Source: Sphingomonas sp. NFR04 | Lineage (GTDB): Bacteria > Pseudomonadota > Alphaproteobacteria > Sphingomonadales > Sphingomonadaceae | Assembly (NCBI RefSeq): GCF_900114095.1 | Contig: NZ_FORV01000002.1 | Span: forward strand, 434,001-498,000 | Length of the DNA stretch: 64,000 nucleotides | Direction: 5' to 3' | Shown here: one piece after another, positions 1 to 8,417 of the stretch | How the letters are laid out: every line of letters begins with the position of its first letter | How positions within the stretch are numbered: position 1 is the first letter of the stretch | The notes under the pieces: generated by a model | What the model saw: the letters and a program-made list of their open reading frames with translations, nothing else | Databases searched by the model: none | What the model was told of the DNA's origin: nothing | Position numbers and translations under genes: made by a program

Positions 1-794
1 ACATAATATTGCACGCAGCACAGCGGGTTCTGCAGGTTGAAGTCACCCGACAGCGTCAGGTCCAGGTTCGGCGCCGCGCGCCACAGCAGCTGGCCGCGCA
101 CGCCGTAATTGTCGAGCCGGTGGAGGTTGGTGTCCGACCTGGTGTCGTAGATCGTGCCCTGCCGCTTGGTCACCGAGGTCGAGAGGCGCACCGCCAGCTT
201 GTCGTCGGCGATCGGCGCCGAGGCCGAGCCCTTGACCTGCAGGAAGTTGTAGTTGCCGGCGCTCACCTCATAGCGCACCTCCGGCGTGAAGCTCGGCTTG
301 CGCGTGGTGATGTTGATCGCACCCGCCGTGGTGTTCTTGCCGTACAGCGTACCCTGCGGCCCGCGCAGCACCTCGACGCGCTCGACATCGACGAAATCGA
401 AGGTCGAGGCGCCGACCCGGCCGATATAGACGCCGTCGACATAGAAGCCCACGCCCTGCTCGATCCCGTCATTGGTGAGGCCGAACGGCGCGCCGAGCCC
501 GCGGATGTTGATCGCGGTGTTGCGCGGGTTGCTCGAATAGAATTGCAGCGCCGGCTGCGACTGCTGGATGCGGGACACGTTGAACGCCCCAGCCTCGGCC
601 AGCGCCGCGCCGCTCAGCACCGAGATCGCGACCGGCACGTCCTGCACCCGCTCCTCGCGGCGCCGGGCGGTCACGACGATGTCGCCGTCCTGGTGCTGGG
701 GCTCCTCGGCGACGGGCGGCGGCACGTCGGGATCGTGCGCGGCAGGCATCGCGGTGGACAGCAACAGCAGCGGAATCAGCGGCAGGCTCATCAT
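1..794 (-). CDS. TonB-dependent receptor, N-terminal part (cut by window edge)
   Basis: Outer-membrane receptor for energy-dependent uptake of large or scarce substrates; the substrate cannot be read from this part. The reading frame is open from the start codon to the left edge, so the barrel C-terminus is missing. It begins with a short hydrophobic signal (MMSLPLIPLLLSTAMPAA), then a TonB-box-like stretch (GDIVVTARRREERVQDVP) and the plug domain, with the hallmark VERVEVLRGPQGTLYGKNT followed by GAINI. Two adjacent ATGs are possible, at 794 and 791; an AGGGG box lies just upstream and its spacing favours 791. It is divergent from hsp20. The family assignment is firm. Confidence 0.9.
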   Translation of the reverse strand, partial: MMSLPLIPLLLLSTAMPAAHDPDVPPPVAEEPQHQDGDIVVTARRREERVQDVPVAISVLSGAALAEAGAFNVSRIQQSQPALQFYSSNPRNTAINIRGLGAPFGLTNDGIEQGVGFYVDGVYIGRVGASTFDFVDVERVEVLRGPQGTLYGKNTTAGAINITTRKPSFTPEVRYEVSAGNYNFLQVKGSASAPIADDKLAVRLSTSVTKRQGTIYDTRSDTNLHRLDNYGVRGQLLWRAAPNLDLTLSGDFNLQNPLCCVQYY

Positions 795-888
795 GTTCCC
801 CTAGATCGTTGCCGCAATCTCCACTGCATCGATGGGGTTTAGCGAGGAAGGAGATGTTTAGCGCCGCCTAGCCCGGATTGCAGCACCT

Positions 889-916
889 CTTGAATCCGCG
901 AACCGCAACACCAGAT
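889..916 (+). promoter_or_regulatory. Candidate heat-shock (sigma-32) promoter
   Basis: CTTGAA at 889-894 followed, after 14 bases, by CACCAGAT at 909-916 resembles the sigma-32 pattern (CTTGAA, 13-17 bases, CCCCATNT). It sits about 95 bases before the small heat-shock gene, which fits a structured leader. The -10 half is an imperfect match, so this is an inference. Confidence 0.4.
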
Positions 917-923
917 CAGCGTG

Positions 924-1013
924 GCGAGGCGCCGAACGGGCCTCGCACCGGTGTCGCGGCAGTTGGCCGGACATCGAATCACATGACGTTCAAATTGCTC
1001 ACAGGAGAATATG
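924..1013 (+). promoter_or_regulatory. Candidate ROSE-type RNA thermometer before hsp20
   Basis: The leader can fold into successive hairpins: GCGAGGC (924-930) with GCCTCGC (940-946); GGTGTC (950-955) plus CGGC (957-960) with GCCG (966-969) plus GACATC (970-975); and a last one in which TTGCT, just before CAC, faces the AGGAGA ribosome-binding site ahead of the ATG at 1011. A U-U/C-G-C-U element pairing with AGGA through a G-G mismatch is the signature of ROSE elements, which control small heat-shock genes in Alphaproteobacteria. Folding was done by eye. Confidence 0.6.
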
Positions 1014-1487
1014 AAGATGCGTCAGCTCGACTTTACTCCCTTCCGTCGCTCGGCAATCGGGTTCGACCGGCTGTTCGACATGCTCGAAGCCAGCGCCCGC
1101 CAGGCGAATTCGGAAAACTATCCCCCCTTCAACCTCGAGCGTCTTGCTGAAGACCGCTATCGCATCACCATCGCGGTGGCCGGCTTCAAGCCCGAGGAGA
1201 TCGACATCACCGCGCAGCAGAACCTGCTGCTGGTCGCCGGCAAGAAGGCCGGGGAGAATGAGAACAACCAGGGCAATTATCTGCACCTGGGCATCGCCAA
1301 CCGCAGCTTCGAGCGTCGCTTCGAACTCGCCGATTTCGTGCGGGTGGAGAATGCGAACCTGGCCGATGGCCTGCTGACGATCGAGCTGCTGCGCGAAGTG
1401 CCCGAGGCGATGAAGCCCAAGAAGATCCAGGTGGGTACCGGCAGCGAGCCGGCCGCGATCGACCATCGCACGGCCAACGCAGCGTAA
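1011..1487 (+). CDS. Small heat-shock protein, Hsp20/IbpA family
   Basis: ATP-independent cytoplasmic chaperone that holds unfolding proteins for refolding by DnaK/ClpB. At 158 residues it has the usual IbpA length. The N-terminal DFTPFRRSAIGFDRLFDML is typical of IbpA proteins. The alpha-crystallin domain runs from about residue 40 to 135 and contains VAGFKPEEIDI and the conserved ADGLLTIEL strand. The C-terminal KKIQV matches the I-x-I/V oligomerisation motif. AGGAGA precedes the ATG by a few bases; a second ATG two codons later is possible. A sigma-32-like promoter and a ROSE-like leader upstream suggest heat induction at two levels, and a strong terminator follows. Confidence 0.93.
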   Translation: MKMRQLDFTPFRRSAIGFDRLFDMLEASARQANSENYPPFNLERLAEDRYRITIAVAGFKPEEIDITAQQNLLLVAGKKAGENENNQGNYLHLGIANRSFERRFELADFVRVENANLADGLLTIELLREVPEAMKPKKIQVGTGSEPAAIDHRTANAA

Positions 1488-1534
1488 GTGCACCTGAGAG
1501 CGCGCGGCGTCCCCTCCCTTAGGCGCCGCGACGG

Positions 1535-1569
1535 GGCGCCCGGGCTTCGGCCCGGGCGCCTTTTCTTTT
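1535..1569 (+). terminator. Intrinsic terminator after hsp20
   Basis: A perfect 11-bp GC stem (1535-1545 with 1550-1560) is closed by a UUCG tetraloop and followed by TTTTCTTTT at 1561-1569. It ends the hsp20 transcript. Confidence 0.9.
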
Positions 1570-1628
1570 GGGAGCGCCGACGGAATGGACTACGTGGCGC
1601 ATGACCGTGGGCGATGCCACGTGAACGG

Positions 1629-2465
1629 TCAGCCTTCCCCTTCGTCCAACAATGCACAAAGCCGCTCCGCGTCGTCCACCGACGCGGGATTGTAGACGAT
1701 CATGCCGAGTTCCGGCCTTCCCTCAACAGCGAAGGACGAGAAATCCATCGCCAGCAGCCCTGCATCGGGATGATAGATGCGCTTGGTACCCTCCCCATGC
1801 GAGATCACGTCGTTGTCGTGCCAGAGCGCCTCGAACGCAGGGCTGAGGCGGGATAGCTCTGCGACCAAGTCCGTGACTTCGGCACTGGAGATGGCCCCAG
1901 CGCGCGCCACATCTGCGCGGAAGGCGCCGACCACGAAGCGTGCCATCTTGTCGAAATCCGCATTCCGCGTGCGGACGCGATCGCTGCCGAACATCAGCCG
2001 CAGGATGTTGCGTCCCTCACGCGGAAGCTTGGCATAGTCCGTGAGCAGCACCGCCGCGGCTCGGTTCCAGCCGACGACATCCCACATCGCGGTCTTCACG
2101 ATCGCCGGGCTGAGCACCATGCCGTCCAGCACGCGCTGCAATCTCGGCGAGATACCGTCCACAAGCTGGTATCTTGCTTCCGGGGGCCGGCCCAAGCCCA
2201 GCATGTAGATGTGCTCCCGCTCGGACTCGGTGAGCATCAGCCCCTTGGCGATACGATCCAGTACATCGGGGGACGGCGCCCCGCCGCGCCCCTGCTCCAG
2301 CCACGTGTACCAGGTAGGGCTGATATTAGCCCGGATCGCGACCTCTTCGCGGCGCAAGCCCGGCGTGCGCCGTCGACCTTTGGAAAATCCGAAAGCCGCC
2401 GGGTCGAGACGCGTGCGGCGATCGCGCAGATAGGTACCAAGCGGATTGAGCGGATCGCTGGCCAC
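1629..2465 (-). CDS. MmyB-like helix-turn-helix transcriptional regulator
   Basis: A 278-residue DNA-binding regulator. An N-terminal Xre-type HTH spans roughly residues 10-85 (TPGLRREEVAIRANIS, then TWYTWLEQGRG). The MmyB-like ligand-binding domain follows, recognisable by MWDVVGWNRAAAVLLTDY and the late DFSSFAVEGRPELGMIVYNP. Members of this family often sit next to, and repress, an oxidoreductase gene in response to small or fatty ligands. Here the neighbour is a divergent SDR gene, with under 100 bases between the starts for shared control. The ligand cannot be deduced. Confidence 0.88.
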   Translation of the reverse strand: MASDPLNPLGTYLRDRRTRLDPAAFGFSKGRRRTPGLRREEVAIRANISPTWYTWLEQGRGGAPSPDVLDRIAKGLMLTESEREHIYMLGLGRPPEARYQLVDGISPRLQRVLDGMVLSPAIVKTAMWDVVGWNRAAAVLLTDYAKLPREGRNILRLMFGSDRVRTRNADFDKMARFVVGAFRADVARAGAISSAEVTDLVAELSRLSPAFEALWHDNDVISHGEGTKRIYHPDAGLLAMDFSSFAVEGRPELGMIVYNPASVDDAERLCALLDEGEG

Positions 2466-2560
2466 GGCACATCCTGTTTTGAATTATACTAGGATAACGT
2501 CACCACTTTAACAGGTTCAACAAGGGCCGGATACCGCGATGGGCAAGAAGGAGATTTCCC

Positions 2561-3463
2561 ATGCGTGTATTCCTCACCGGCGCAACCGGCTTCATCGGCG
2601 CTCATGTCATTCCCGAGCTACTCGCGCATGGTCACCAGGTACTCGGCCTCGCGCGCTCGGAAACGGGCGCAGATCAGTTGCGGTCGGCCGGCGCCGACGT
2701 TCATCATGGCGACCTGGAACGACCTGAAACGCTCGCCAGCGGCGTCGCGGCAGCCGACGCGGTCATCCACTGCGCGTTCGATCACAACTTCGACGCTTTC
2801 GTTGAAAACACCCGCAAGGATGCCCGCAACATCGCAGCGATGGGGGAAACACTGGCGGGTACGACCAAGCCGATCCTGATCACCTCGGGCGTGGGCAGCG
2901 GCTCGCCGCGGAACGGCGGACTGGCGACCGAGGACATCCTGAACCCGTTCCACGGCAATCCGCGCATCGCGACCGAACTTGCCACCGCGGCCCTGATCGC
3001 GAGAGGCATCGACGCCCGCACGATCCGTCTCCCGCAGGTGCACGACACCACCAGGGCAGGACTGATCACCCCGTTGATCGCGGAGGCGCGGCGTGCCGGG
3101 TCGCTGGCATATCTTGGCGAGGGACGCACACGCTGGGCTGCGGCGCACGTCAGCGATGTGGCCAAGCTCTACGTCCTCGCGCTCGATAGGGGCGAACCCG
3201 GCGCGAGATATCACGCCTCTGTCGAGGAGGGAGTAGAAGCTCGCGCTATTGTGGAGACGCTCGGCGAGCGCATCGGCCTGCCGGTCCGATCGATCGAGAA
3301 GGACGATGTCCCACATTATTTTGGCTGGATGGCGCCCTTTGCCGACCTCGACATGATCGCTTCGAGTTCCTGGACGCAGGAGCGGCTGGGGTGGCACCCG
3401 GACGGACCCGATCTGCTCACCGATCTTGCTGCGATGGACTCGTCCGCGCTCGTGCCTGCATGA
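2561..3463 (+). CDS. SDR family NAD(P)-dependent oxidoreductase (atypical)
   Basis: A 300-residue Rossmann-fold protein of the NAD-dependent epimerase/dehydratase group. The dinucleotide-binding loop TGATGFIG is at residues 6-13 and the substrate is unknown. The usual YxxxK catalytic pair of short-chain dehydrogenases is not visible; the equivalent segment reads NPRIATELATAALIARGID. It therefore belongs to the atypical SDRs and may work with another catalytic residue. AAGGAGA lies at good distance before the ATG. It is divergent from the MmyB-like regulator, which probably controls it. It ends about 100 bases before the convergent isomerase gene. Confidence 0.85.
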   Translation: MRVFLTGATGFIGAHVIPELLAHGHQVLGLARSETGADQLRSAGADVHHGDLERPETLASGVAAADAVIHCAFDHNFDAFVENTRKDARNIAAMGETLAGTTKPILITSGVGSGSPRNGGLATEDILNPFHGNPRIATELATAALIARGIDARTIRLPQVHDTTRAGLITPLIAEARRAGSLAYLGEGRTRWAAAHVSDVAKLYVLALDRGEPGARYHASVEEGVEARAIVETLGERIGLPVRSIEKDDVPHYFGWMAPFADLDMIASSSWTQERLGWHPDGPDLLTDLAAMDSSALVPA

Positions 3464-3559
3464 TCGAGAGACGCTGCACGCGGGCTGTCGGGCCTGTGTG
3501 CAGCAGCAGGCTCGTGCCTGGATCGAGAAGTGGAGGTCTTCCGTCGACCTCCCGGCTCT

Positions 3560-4222
3560 TCACCCCGCCGGCTTCAACCCCAGCAGCCACGGCCGCACCC
3601 GCCCGGTGGGCTTGGCCACCCCGTCCAGCCGCTCGGCGCGGACGATCGTCACCGGCTTGAGGATCATCTGGCCCTTCATCACGTCGCGCCCGCCGCCGCT
3701 CGGCAGCGCGAGGATGCGCTGGACCACGTCCATGCCGCTGATCACTTGGCCGAAGGCCGCGAAGCCGAGGTTCGCGCCGCGCGCATCGAGGCCGGGATTG
3801 TCGCCGACCATGATCGAGAAATTGCCGTTGGCCGAATTGGGGTTCGGCCCGTGCGCCATCGAGATGGTGCCGCTCAGGTGCTTGAGCCCGGTCTTGCTGG
3901 TCGGCTCCAGCGGCAGCGGGTCCAGCATCCGGCGCGCATCGGTGCCGACGCCGCCCTGGATGAAGCCCTTGGTCGGTTCGGTCTTGCGCCGCGCGGTGCG
4001 GTAGAAAGCGGTGCCCTCCAGCCGCCCGTCATCGACATAGGCGAGGAAGTTGGCGACCGTCTTGGGCGCGCGCTTCGCATCCAGCGCCAGCGTGATCGCG
4101 CCCATGCTGGTCACCAGCCGCACGCGCACCTGCCCGGGCACGGCCCGCGACGGCTGCGGCGGTGCCGGCGCTGCGGACACCGCCAGCAGCGCCAGCCCGG
4201 CGACGAAGGCCCGTCGCAGCAC
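3560..4222 (-). CDS. Secreted cyclophilin-type peptidylprolyl isomerase
   Basis: Cis-trans prolyl isomerase, probably periplasmic, 220 residues. An N-terminal signal (RRAFVAGLALLAVSAAPAPP) precedes a cyclophilin domain from about residue 32: FYRTARR, GFIQGGVG, then HGPNPNSANGNFSIMVGD. The segment SANGNFSIM replaces the usual SxxSQFFI, so the active site is somewhat divergent. A 20-residue tail (KPTGRVRPWLLGLKPAG) extends past the domain. It starts 4 bases after the end of pyrG and is the last gene of the secG-pyrG operon. Confidence 0.88.
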   Translation of the reverse strand: MLRRAFVAGLALLAVSAAPAPPQPSRAVPGQVRVRLVTSMGAITLALDAKRAPKTVANFLAYVDDGRLEGTAFYRTARRKTEPTKGFIQGGVGTDARRMLDPLPLEPTSKTGLKHLSGTISMAHGPNPNSANGNFSIMVGDNPGLDARGANLGFAAFGQVISGMDVVQRILALPSGGGRDVMKGQMILKPVTIVRAERLDGVAKPTGRVRPWLLGLKPAG

Positions 4223-4226
4223 GCCC

Positions 4227-5858
4227 TTAGACGAGCCGCGAGTGCTTGACGGCGGCTTCGATGAAGCCCGCGAACAACGGGTGGGGATCGAAGGGCTTGG
4301 ACTTGAGCTCGGGGTGGAACTGCACGCCGACGAACCAGGGATGGTCCGGCCGCTCGACGATCTCGGGCAGCGTGCCGTCGGGCGACATGCCCGAGAACAC
4401 CAGACCGCCTTCTTCGAGCACCGGCTTGTAGGCGGTGTTCACCTCATAGCGGTGGCGGTGGCGCTCGCTGATCGAATCGGTGCCGTAGATCGACGCGACG
4501 ACGCTGTTGCCGCCGAGCTTCGCCGGATAGGCGCCGAGCCGCATCGTACCGCCCAGATCGCCGCCTTCCTCGCGCTTCTGCAGCCCGTCGGCGGTCATCC
4601 ATTCGGTGATCATGCCGACCACCGGCTCCTGCGTCGGGCCGAACTCGGTGGTCGAGGCATCGGCGGTGCCCTGGGCGCGGACGCCCTCGATGCACGCCAT
4701 CTGCATGCCGAGGCAGATGCCGAAGAACGGCACGTTGCGCTCGCGGGCGAAACGCACGCCGGCGATCTTGCCTTCGCTGCCGCGCTCGCCGAACCCGCCA
4801 GGGACGAGGATGCCGTGCATCGGCTCGAGCATCGCGGCGACTTCGGCCTCTTCCTGCTCGAACAATTCGGCGTCGAGCCAGCGGATATTGACCTTCACCC
4901 GGTTGGCGATGCCGCCATGGACCAGCGCTTCGGTGAGCGACTTATAGGCATCCGGCACGCCCATATATTTGCCGACCACGCCGATGGTGACTTCGCCCTC
5001 GGGGTTCTGCAGCCGCTCGACGATGCCGCTCCAGCGGGCGAGGTCGGGCGACGGGCCGGGCTCGATGCCAAAGGCCTTGAGCACTTCGCCGTCCAAGCCC
5101 TCGCCGTGATACTGCAGCGGCACCGCATAGATGCTCTTGGCGTCGAGTGCGGGGATGACGGCCGAAGTCGGCACGTTGCAGAACTGCGCGATCTTGGCGC
5201 GCTCGCCGGCCGGCAGCGGACGCTCCGAGCGGCAGACCAGCACGTCGGGCTGCACGCCAAGGGCTGCGAGCTCGCGCACGCTATGCTGGGTCGGCTTGGT
5301 CTTCAGCTCGCCCGCTGCCGCAATGTACGGAACGAGCGTGACGTGGATGCTGACGGTCTGGCCGCGGCCGAGATCGTTGCGGAGCTGGCGAATCGCCTCG
5401 ATGAACGGCAGCGATTCGATGTCGCCCACCGTGCCGCCGATTTCGCAAAGCACGAAGTCGAGATCCTCGGTCTCCGCCTGGGCGAACGCCTTGATCGCGT
5501 CCGTGACGTGCGGGACGACCTGGACGGTGGCACCCAGATAGTCGCCGCGGCGCTCGCGCTCGATGATCGTCTTGTAGATCCGACCCGAGGTGACGTTGTC
5601 GGCCTGGCGCGCGGTCACGCCGGTGAAGCGCTCGTAATGCCCCAGGTCGAGATCGGTCTCCGCGCCGTCGTCGGTGACGTACACCTCACCATGCTGGTGC
5701 GGCGACATCGTGCCGGGATCGACGTTGAGATAGGGATCGAACTTGCGGATGCGGACTCGATAGCCACGGGCCTGGAGCAACGCCGCGAGGCTCGCTGCCA
5801 TGAGACCCTTGCCGAGCGAGGAGACCACGCCGCCGGTGATGAAGATGTACCGCGCCAT
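4227..5858 (-). CDS. pyrG: CTP synthase
   Basis: Makes CTP from UTP, ATP and glutamine, the last step of pyrimidine nucleotide synthesis. At 543 residues it matches the family length (545 in E. coli). The N-terminal synthetase domain carries the P-loop region [17 protein letters not shown] (8-24) and [15 protein letters not shown]. The C-terminal class I glutamine amidotransferase has GICLGMQMA, with the nucleophilic Cys, and the HPEL histidine-glutamate pair near the end. It is the second gene of a leftward operon after secG, about 110 bases downstream. Nothing is missing. Confidence 0.98.
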   Translation of the reverse strand: MARYIFITGGVVSSLGKGLMAASLAALLQARGYRVRIRKFDPYLNVDPGTMSPHQHGEVYVTDDGAETDLDLGHYERFTGVTARQADNVTSGRIYKTIIERERRGDYLGATVQVVPHVTDAIKAFAQAETEDLDFVLCEIGGTVGDIESLPFIEAIRQLRNDLGRGQTVSIHVTLVPYIAAAGELKTKPTQHSVRELAALGVQPDVLVCRSERPLPAGERAKIAQFCNVPTSAVIPALDAKSIYAVPLQYHGEGLDGEVLKAFGIEPGPSPDLARWSGIVERLQNPEGEVTIGVVGKYMGVPDAYKSLTEALVHGGIANRVKVNIRWLDAELFEQEEAEVAAMLEPMHGILVPGGFGERGSEGKIAGVRFARERNVPFFGICLGMQMACIEGVRAQGTADASTTEFGPTQEPVVGMITEWMTADGLQKREEGGDLGGTMRLGAYPAKLGGNSVVASIYGTDSISERHRHRYEVNTAYKPVLEEGGLVFSGMSPDGTLPEIVERPDHPWFVGVQFHPELKSKPFDPHPLFAGFIEAAVKHSRLV

Positions 5859-5965
5859 GGGAGAAAACGCCTAACGTCAAAGGGCGCAGACCGGCAAGCG
5901 TTCGAATCCGCCGGTTGCGCAATTTTTACGATTCATCCGCCGCAAGCGCGGCGAACTACGGAAGC

Positions 5966-6322
5966 TTACTGGCTGAACGGAACCGCGCTGTTGCCGGTGG
6001 GTGCCGTGTCGTTGCCGGTGGGCGCCGGGGCGGTCGGGACCGTCAGCGGGGCGACCGCGGCGGGCGCCTTCTGCAGGCCCGCGTCGATCTTGGTCGAGTG
6101 CCGGGTGGCCGCCAGGAAGGCGAGCACAATGCTCATCAGGATGAACGCGGTCGCGAGGATCGCGGTCATGCGCGTCAGGAAATCGGCCGCGCCGCGCGCC
6201 GACATGAGACCGGCCGGGCTGCCGCCCGAGGTGAGACCGCCACCCTCCGACTTCTGAACGAGGATCACCCCCACCAGCATGGCGGCGATGATGAACTGTA
6301 CGACGAGGAGGAAGGTGAACAT
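5966..6322 (-). CDS. secG: Preprotein translocase subunit SecG
   Basis: Small accessory membrane subunit of the SecYEG channel, 118 residues. Two transmembrane helices (FTFLLVVQFIIAAMLVGVIL and ILATAFILMSIVLAFLAA) flank the conserved cytoplasmic loop VQKSEGGGLTSGG. The C-terminal tail is a low-complexity Ala/Pro/Thr stretch containing two PTGN(D/S) repeats, usual in sphingomonad SecG. It is the first gene of the leftward operon with pyrG and the isomerase. Confidence 0.95.
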   Translation of the reverse strand: MFTFLLVVQFIIAAMLVGVILVQKSEGGGLTSGGSPAGLMSARGAADFLTRMTAILATAFILMSIVLAFLAATRHSTKIDAGLQKAPAAVAPLTVPTAPAPTGNDTAPTGNSAVPFSQ

Positions 6323-6546
6323 GAAATCCGGTGCCCGTTAGCGAAGGGCGCGACATAGGCGAGCCGCTCGGCGCAATCAACCGCCTGTTCCGCCCCCGAC
6401 TCCAATCCTCAGGCGCAAGCCCATGGCAGATCGGCATTTTCATCGCGCTTTTCGCACAACATTTCGCCCGCGCACTGAAACCTAGTTGTAAAATGCGCGT
6501 TTGTTTCTTCGGTTCGATGCCGTGCCGGGCCTGAAACGAACGAGTG

Positions 6547-6915
6547 ATGCTTGTGAACGCTATGTCCGAACAGACCCTGTGGGGATGGAAGAATACGCTG
6601 ATCGATTATGTGCGGTCGGGAGAGCCCGACCTCACCAATCGGCAGATGGCGCTGCTGATGCTTGTATATCTGGACCCCGGCCCCCATACGGTGCGCGGTC
6701 TGGCGCGGGCGCTCAACGTCTCGAAGCCGGTGGTCACGCGCGCCTTGAATCGCCTGGGCACGCTCGGCTATCTGCGCCGCCAGCGCGACGACACCGACAA
6801 GCGCAACATCTTCGTAGCGCGTACCGCGGAAGGGGCAGAGTTTCTTGCAGAGTTCGGGCATTTCCTCGCTGGCAACAACATCAGCGAGCCAGTCCCAGAG
6901 CGCGCCGACGCGTAA
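6547..6915 (+). CDS. MarR/winged-helix transcriptional regulator
   Basis: A short winged-helix protein of about 122 residues. The DNA-binding core reads TNRQMALLMLVYLDPGP, then VRGLARALNVSKPVVTRALN, then a wing with LRRQRDDTDKRN, as in MarR proteins. The start is uncertain: GTG 6544, ATG 6547 and ATG 6562 are all in frame and none has a strong ribosome-binding site. Its end overlaps the next reading frame, which encodes the SH3-domain protein, and that in turn overlaps argC, so the three may be co-transcribed. The target genes are unknown. Confidence 0.85.
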   Translation: MLVNAMSEQTLWGWKNTLIDYVRSGEPDLTNRQMALLMLVYLDPGPHTVRGLARALNVSKPVVTRALNRLGTLGYLRRQRDDTDKRNIFVARTAEGAEFLAEFGHFLAGNNISEPVPERADA

Positions 6916-7225
6916 GCGTCTGGCGCTGGACGGCCGTTCGGCCGCGATCGATCCCCGGGTGGACGCCGTCCGCCCCGACATCGCCGATATCCGCCTCGCC
7001 GGCCGCGTCTTCGCGCCGCATTACGCCTCGCCGATGCCGCGCGTGATCCATTTCGAGACGCCGCTGCGCGCCTCGGCCAAGGGCGACGAGCCGGCGCTGA
7101 CCATGCTCCAGAAGGGCGACGTATTCGAGGTTCTCGAAATCGCCGGCAGCCACGCCTGGGGTGTCGCCCCGGGCCCGGCGTTGGTAGGCTATATCGACGC
7201 ATCGGCCTTGGGGGAGACCGAATGA
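6845..7225 (+). CDS. SH3-domain protein, possibly a truncated C40 peptidase
   Basis: The frame runs to a TGA that overlaps the argC ATG (ATGA). The protein starts with sequence typical of sphingomonad cell-wall proteins (IDPRVDAVRPDIADIRLAGR, then VFAPHYASP) and contains a bacterial SH3 domain (MLQKGDVFEVLEIAGSHAWG, then VGYIDASAL). In related loci this N-terminal arrangement usually continues into an NlpC/P60 (C40) catalytic domain; here the frame stops right after the SH3 part. The start is unclear: TTG 6845 overlaps the MarR gene by 71 bases and GTG 6959 is the next in-frame option. It may be a binding-only protein or a decayed peptidase. Confidence 0.65.
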   Translation: MQSSGISSLATTSASQSQSAPTRKRLALDGRSAAIDPRVDAVRPDIADIRLAGRVFAPHYASPMPRVIHFETPLRASAKGDEPALTMLQKGDVFEVLEIAGSHAWGVAPGPALVGYIDASALGETE

Positions 7226-8160
7226 TCGCGCATGTCTTCATCGACGGTGCGGCCGGGACGACCGGCCTCGAGATTCGCGAGCGCCTCGCCGGCCGCGCCG
7301 AGATCGAGGTGATGGTCCTCGACGACCAGGACCGCAAGGATCCGAAGAAGCGCGCCCAGGCGCTCAACGCCGCCGATTTCGTCATCCTCTGCCTGCCCGA
7401 CGATGCGGCGCGCGAAGCGGTGGCGATGATCGAGAATGACCGCACGCGGGTGATCGACGCCTCAACCGCCTATCGCACCGCGCCCGACTGGACCTATGGC
7501 TTCGCCGAGCTCGAACCCGGCCAGGCCGCGGCGATCGCCGAGGCGGCGCGGGTGAGCAACCCGGGCTGCTACCCGACCGGCTTCCTCGCGCTGGTCCGAC
7601 CGCTGATCCGCGCCGGGCTGATCCCCCACGACTATCCGCTGAGCGTCAACGCGGTCTCGGGCTATTCGGGCGGCGGCCGTGCGATGATCGCCGAGTTCGA
7701 GGGCGACGGCCCCGAGGCGACCGACACCGCCTTCCGCCCTTATGGCCTCTCGCTCGCGCACAAGCATGTGCCCGAGATGCAGAAGCATGCGCGGATCGAG
7801 CATCCGCCGATCTTCCTGCCTTCGGTGGCGCGCACCTATCGCGGCATGATCGTCGAGGTGCCGCTGCCGCTGTTCGCCTTCACCCGCAAGCCCTCGGTCG
7901 AGGCGCTGGAGAATGTGCTGCGCGACGCCTATCGCGACTCGCCGGTGGTGCAGGTGCTGCCCGCCGACGTGGCGACGGTGAGCATCGAGGAAAATGCCGG
8001 CACCGACCGCCTCTCGGTCCGCGTGTTCGGCAATGACGAGACCCGCCAGGCGCGGCTGATCGCCACGCTGGACAATCTCGGCAAGGGCGCCGCGGGTGCC
8101 GCGGTGCAGAACCTCAACATCATGGCCGGACTCGATCCGACCGCCGGGCTGGTGCTGTAA
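7222..8160 (+). CDS. argC: N-acetyl-gamma-glutamyl-phosphate reductase
   Basis: Third step of arginine synthesis: NADPH-dependent reduction of N-acetylglutamyl phosphate to the semialdehyde. At 312 residues it is the shorter type-2 form. The nucleotide-binding loop is GAAGTTGLEIRERL (9-22) and the catalytic cysteine is C116 in SNPGCYPTG. Other conserved segments include SGYSGGGRAMI and HKHVPEMQKH. Its ATG overlaps the stop of the SH3-domain gene. No other arginine gene is in this window. A palindromic repeat follows. Confidence 0.96.
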   Translation: MIAHVFIDGAAGTTGLEIRERLAGRAEIEVMVLDDQDRKDPKKRAQALNAADFVILCLPDDAAREAVAMIENDRTRVIDASTAYRTAPDWTYGFAELEPGQAAAIAEAARVSNPGCYPTGFLALVRPLIRAGLIPHDYPLSVNAVSGYSGGGRAMIAEFEGDGPEATDTAFRPYGLSLAHKHVPEMQKHARIEHPPIFLPSVARTYRGMIVEVPLPLFAFTRKPSVEALENVLRDAYRDSPVVQVLPADVATVSIEENAGTDRLSVRVFGNDETRQARLIATLDNLGKGAAGAAVQNLNIMAGLDPTAGLVL

Positions 8161-8165
8161 TTCAA

Positions 8166-8331
8166 GATCCTCCCGGCACGGGGAGGGGGGCCATTCGCGC
8201 AGCGAATGGTGGAGGGGCAGCCGCGGCACGCGGCGGTTTTTCGCCCGAATCGCGAGTCCCGCGCCTCGCGGCGCGGCCCCTCCACCACGCGGCTGCGCCG
8301 GGCAGTCCCCTCGCCGTACGGGGAGGATTTT
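8166..8331. repeat. Imperfect long inverted repeat between argC and zwf
   Basis: About 166 bases form an imperfect palindrome. The left arm starts TCCTCCCGGCACGGGGAGG and the right arm, reverse-complemented, starts TCCTCCCCGTACGGCGAGG. Both contain GGTGGAGGGGC near the inner part, with small hairpins inside each arm. It has the look of a dispersed intergenic palindrome. The 257-base gap contains no convincing gene. Confidence 0.65.
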
Positions 8332-8417
8332 ATCTCTGTTCGCATACCTATTCCTCCCCTTCGGCTTGATCTTTCGGCCGCATTGGTGTCTCGCGGGGCG
8401 AACCAATCGAGAGGGAA

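Noticed and set aside
9..842. A 277-codon rightward open frame
   Set aside because: It lies opposite the TonB receptor, has no recognisable sequence and only reflects high GC content.
4050..6257. A 735-codon rightward open frame
   Set aside because: Antisense to pyrG and part of secG, which are certain; no protein-like features.
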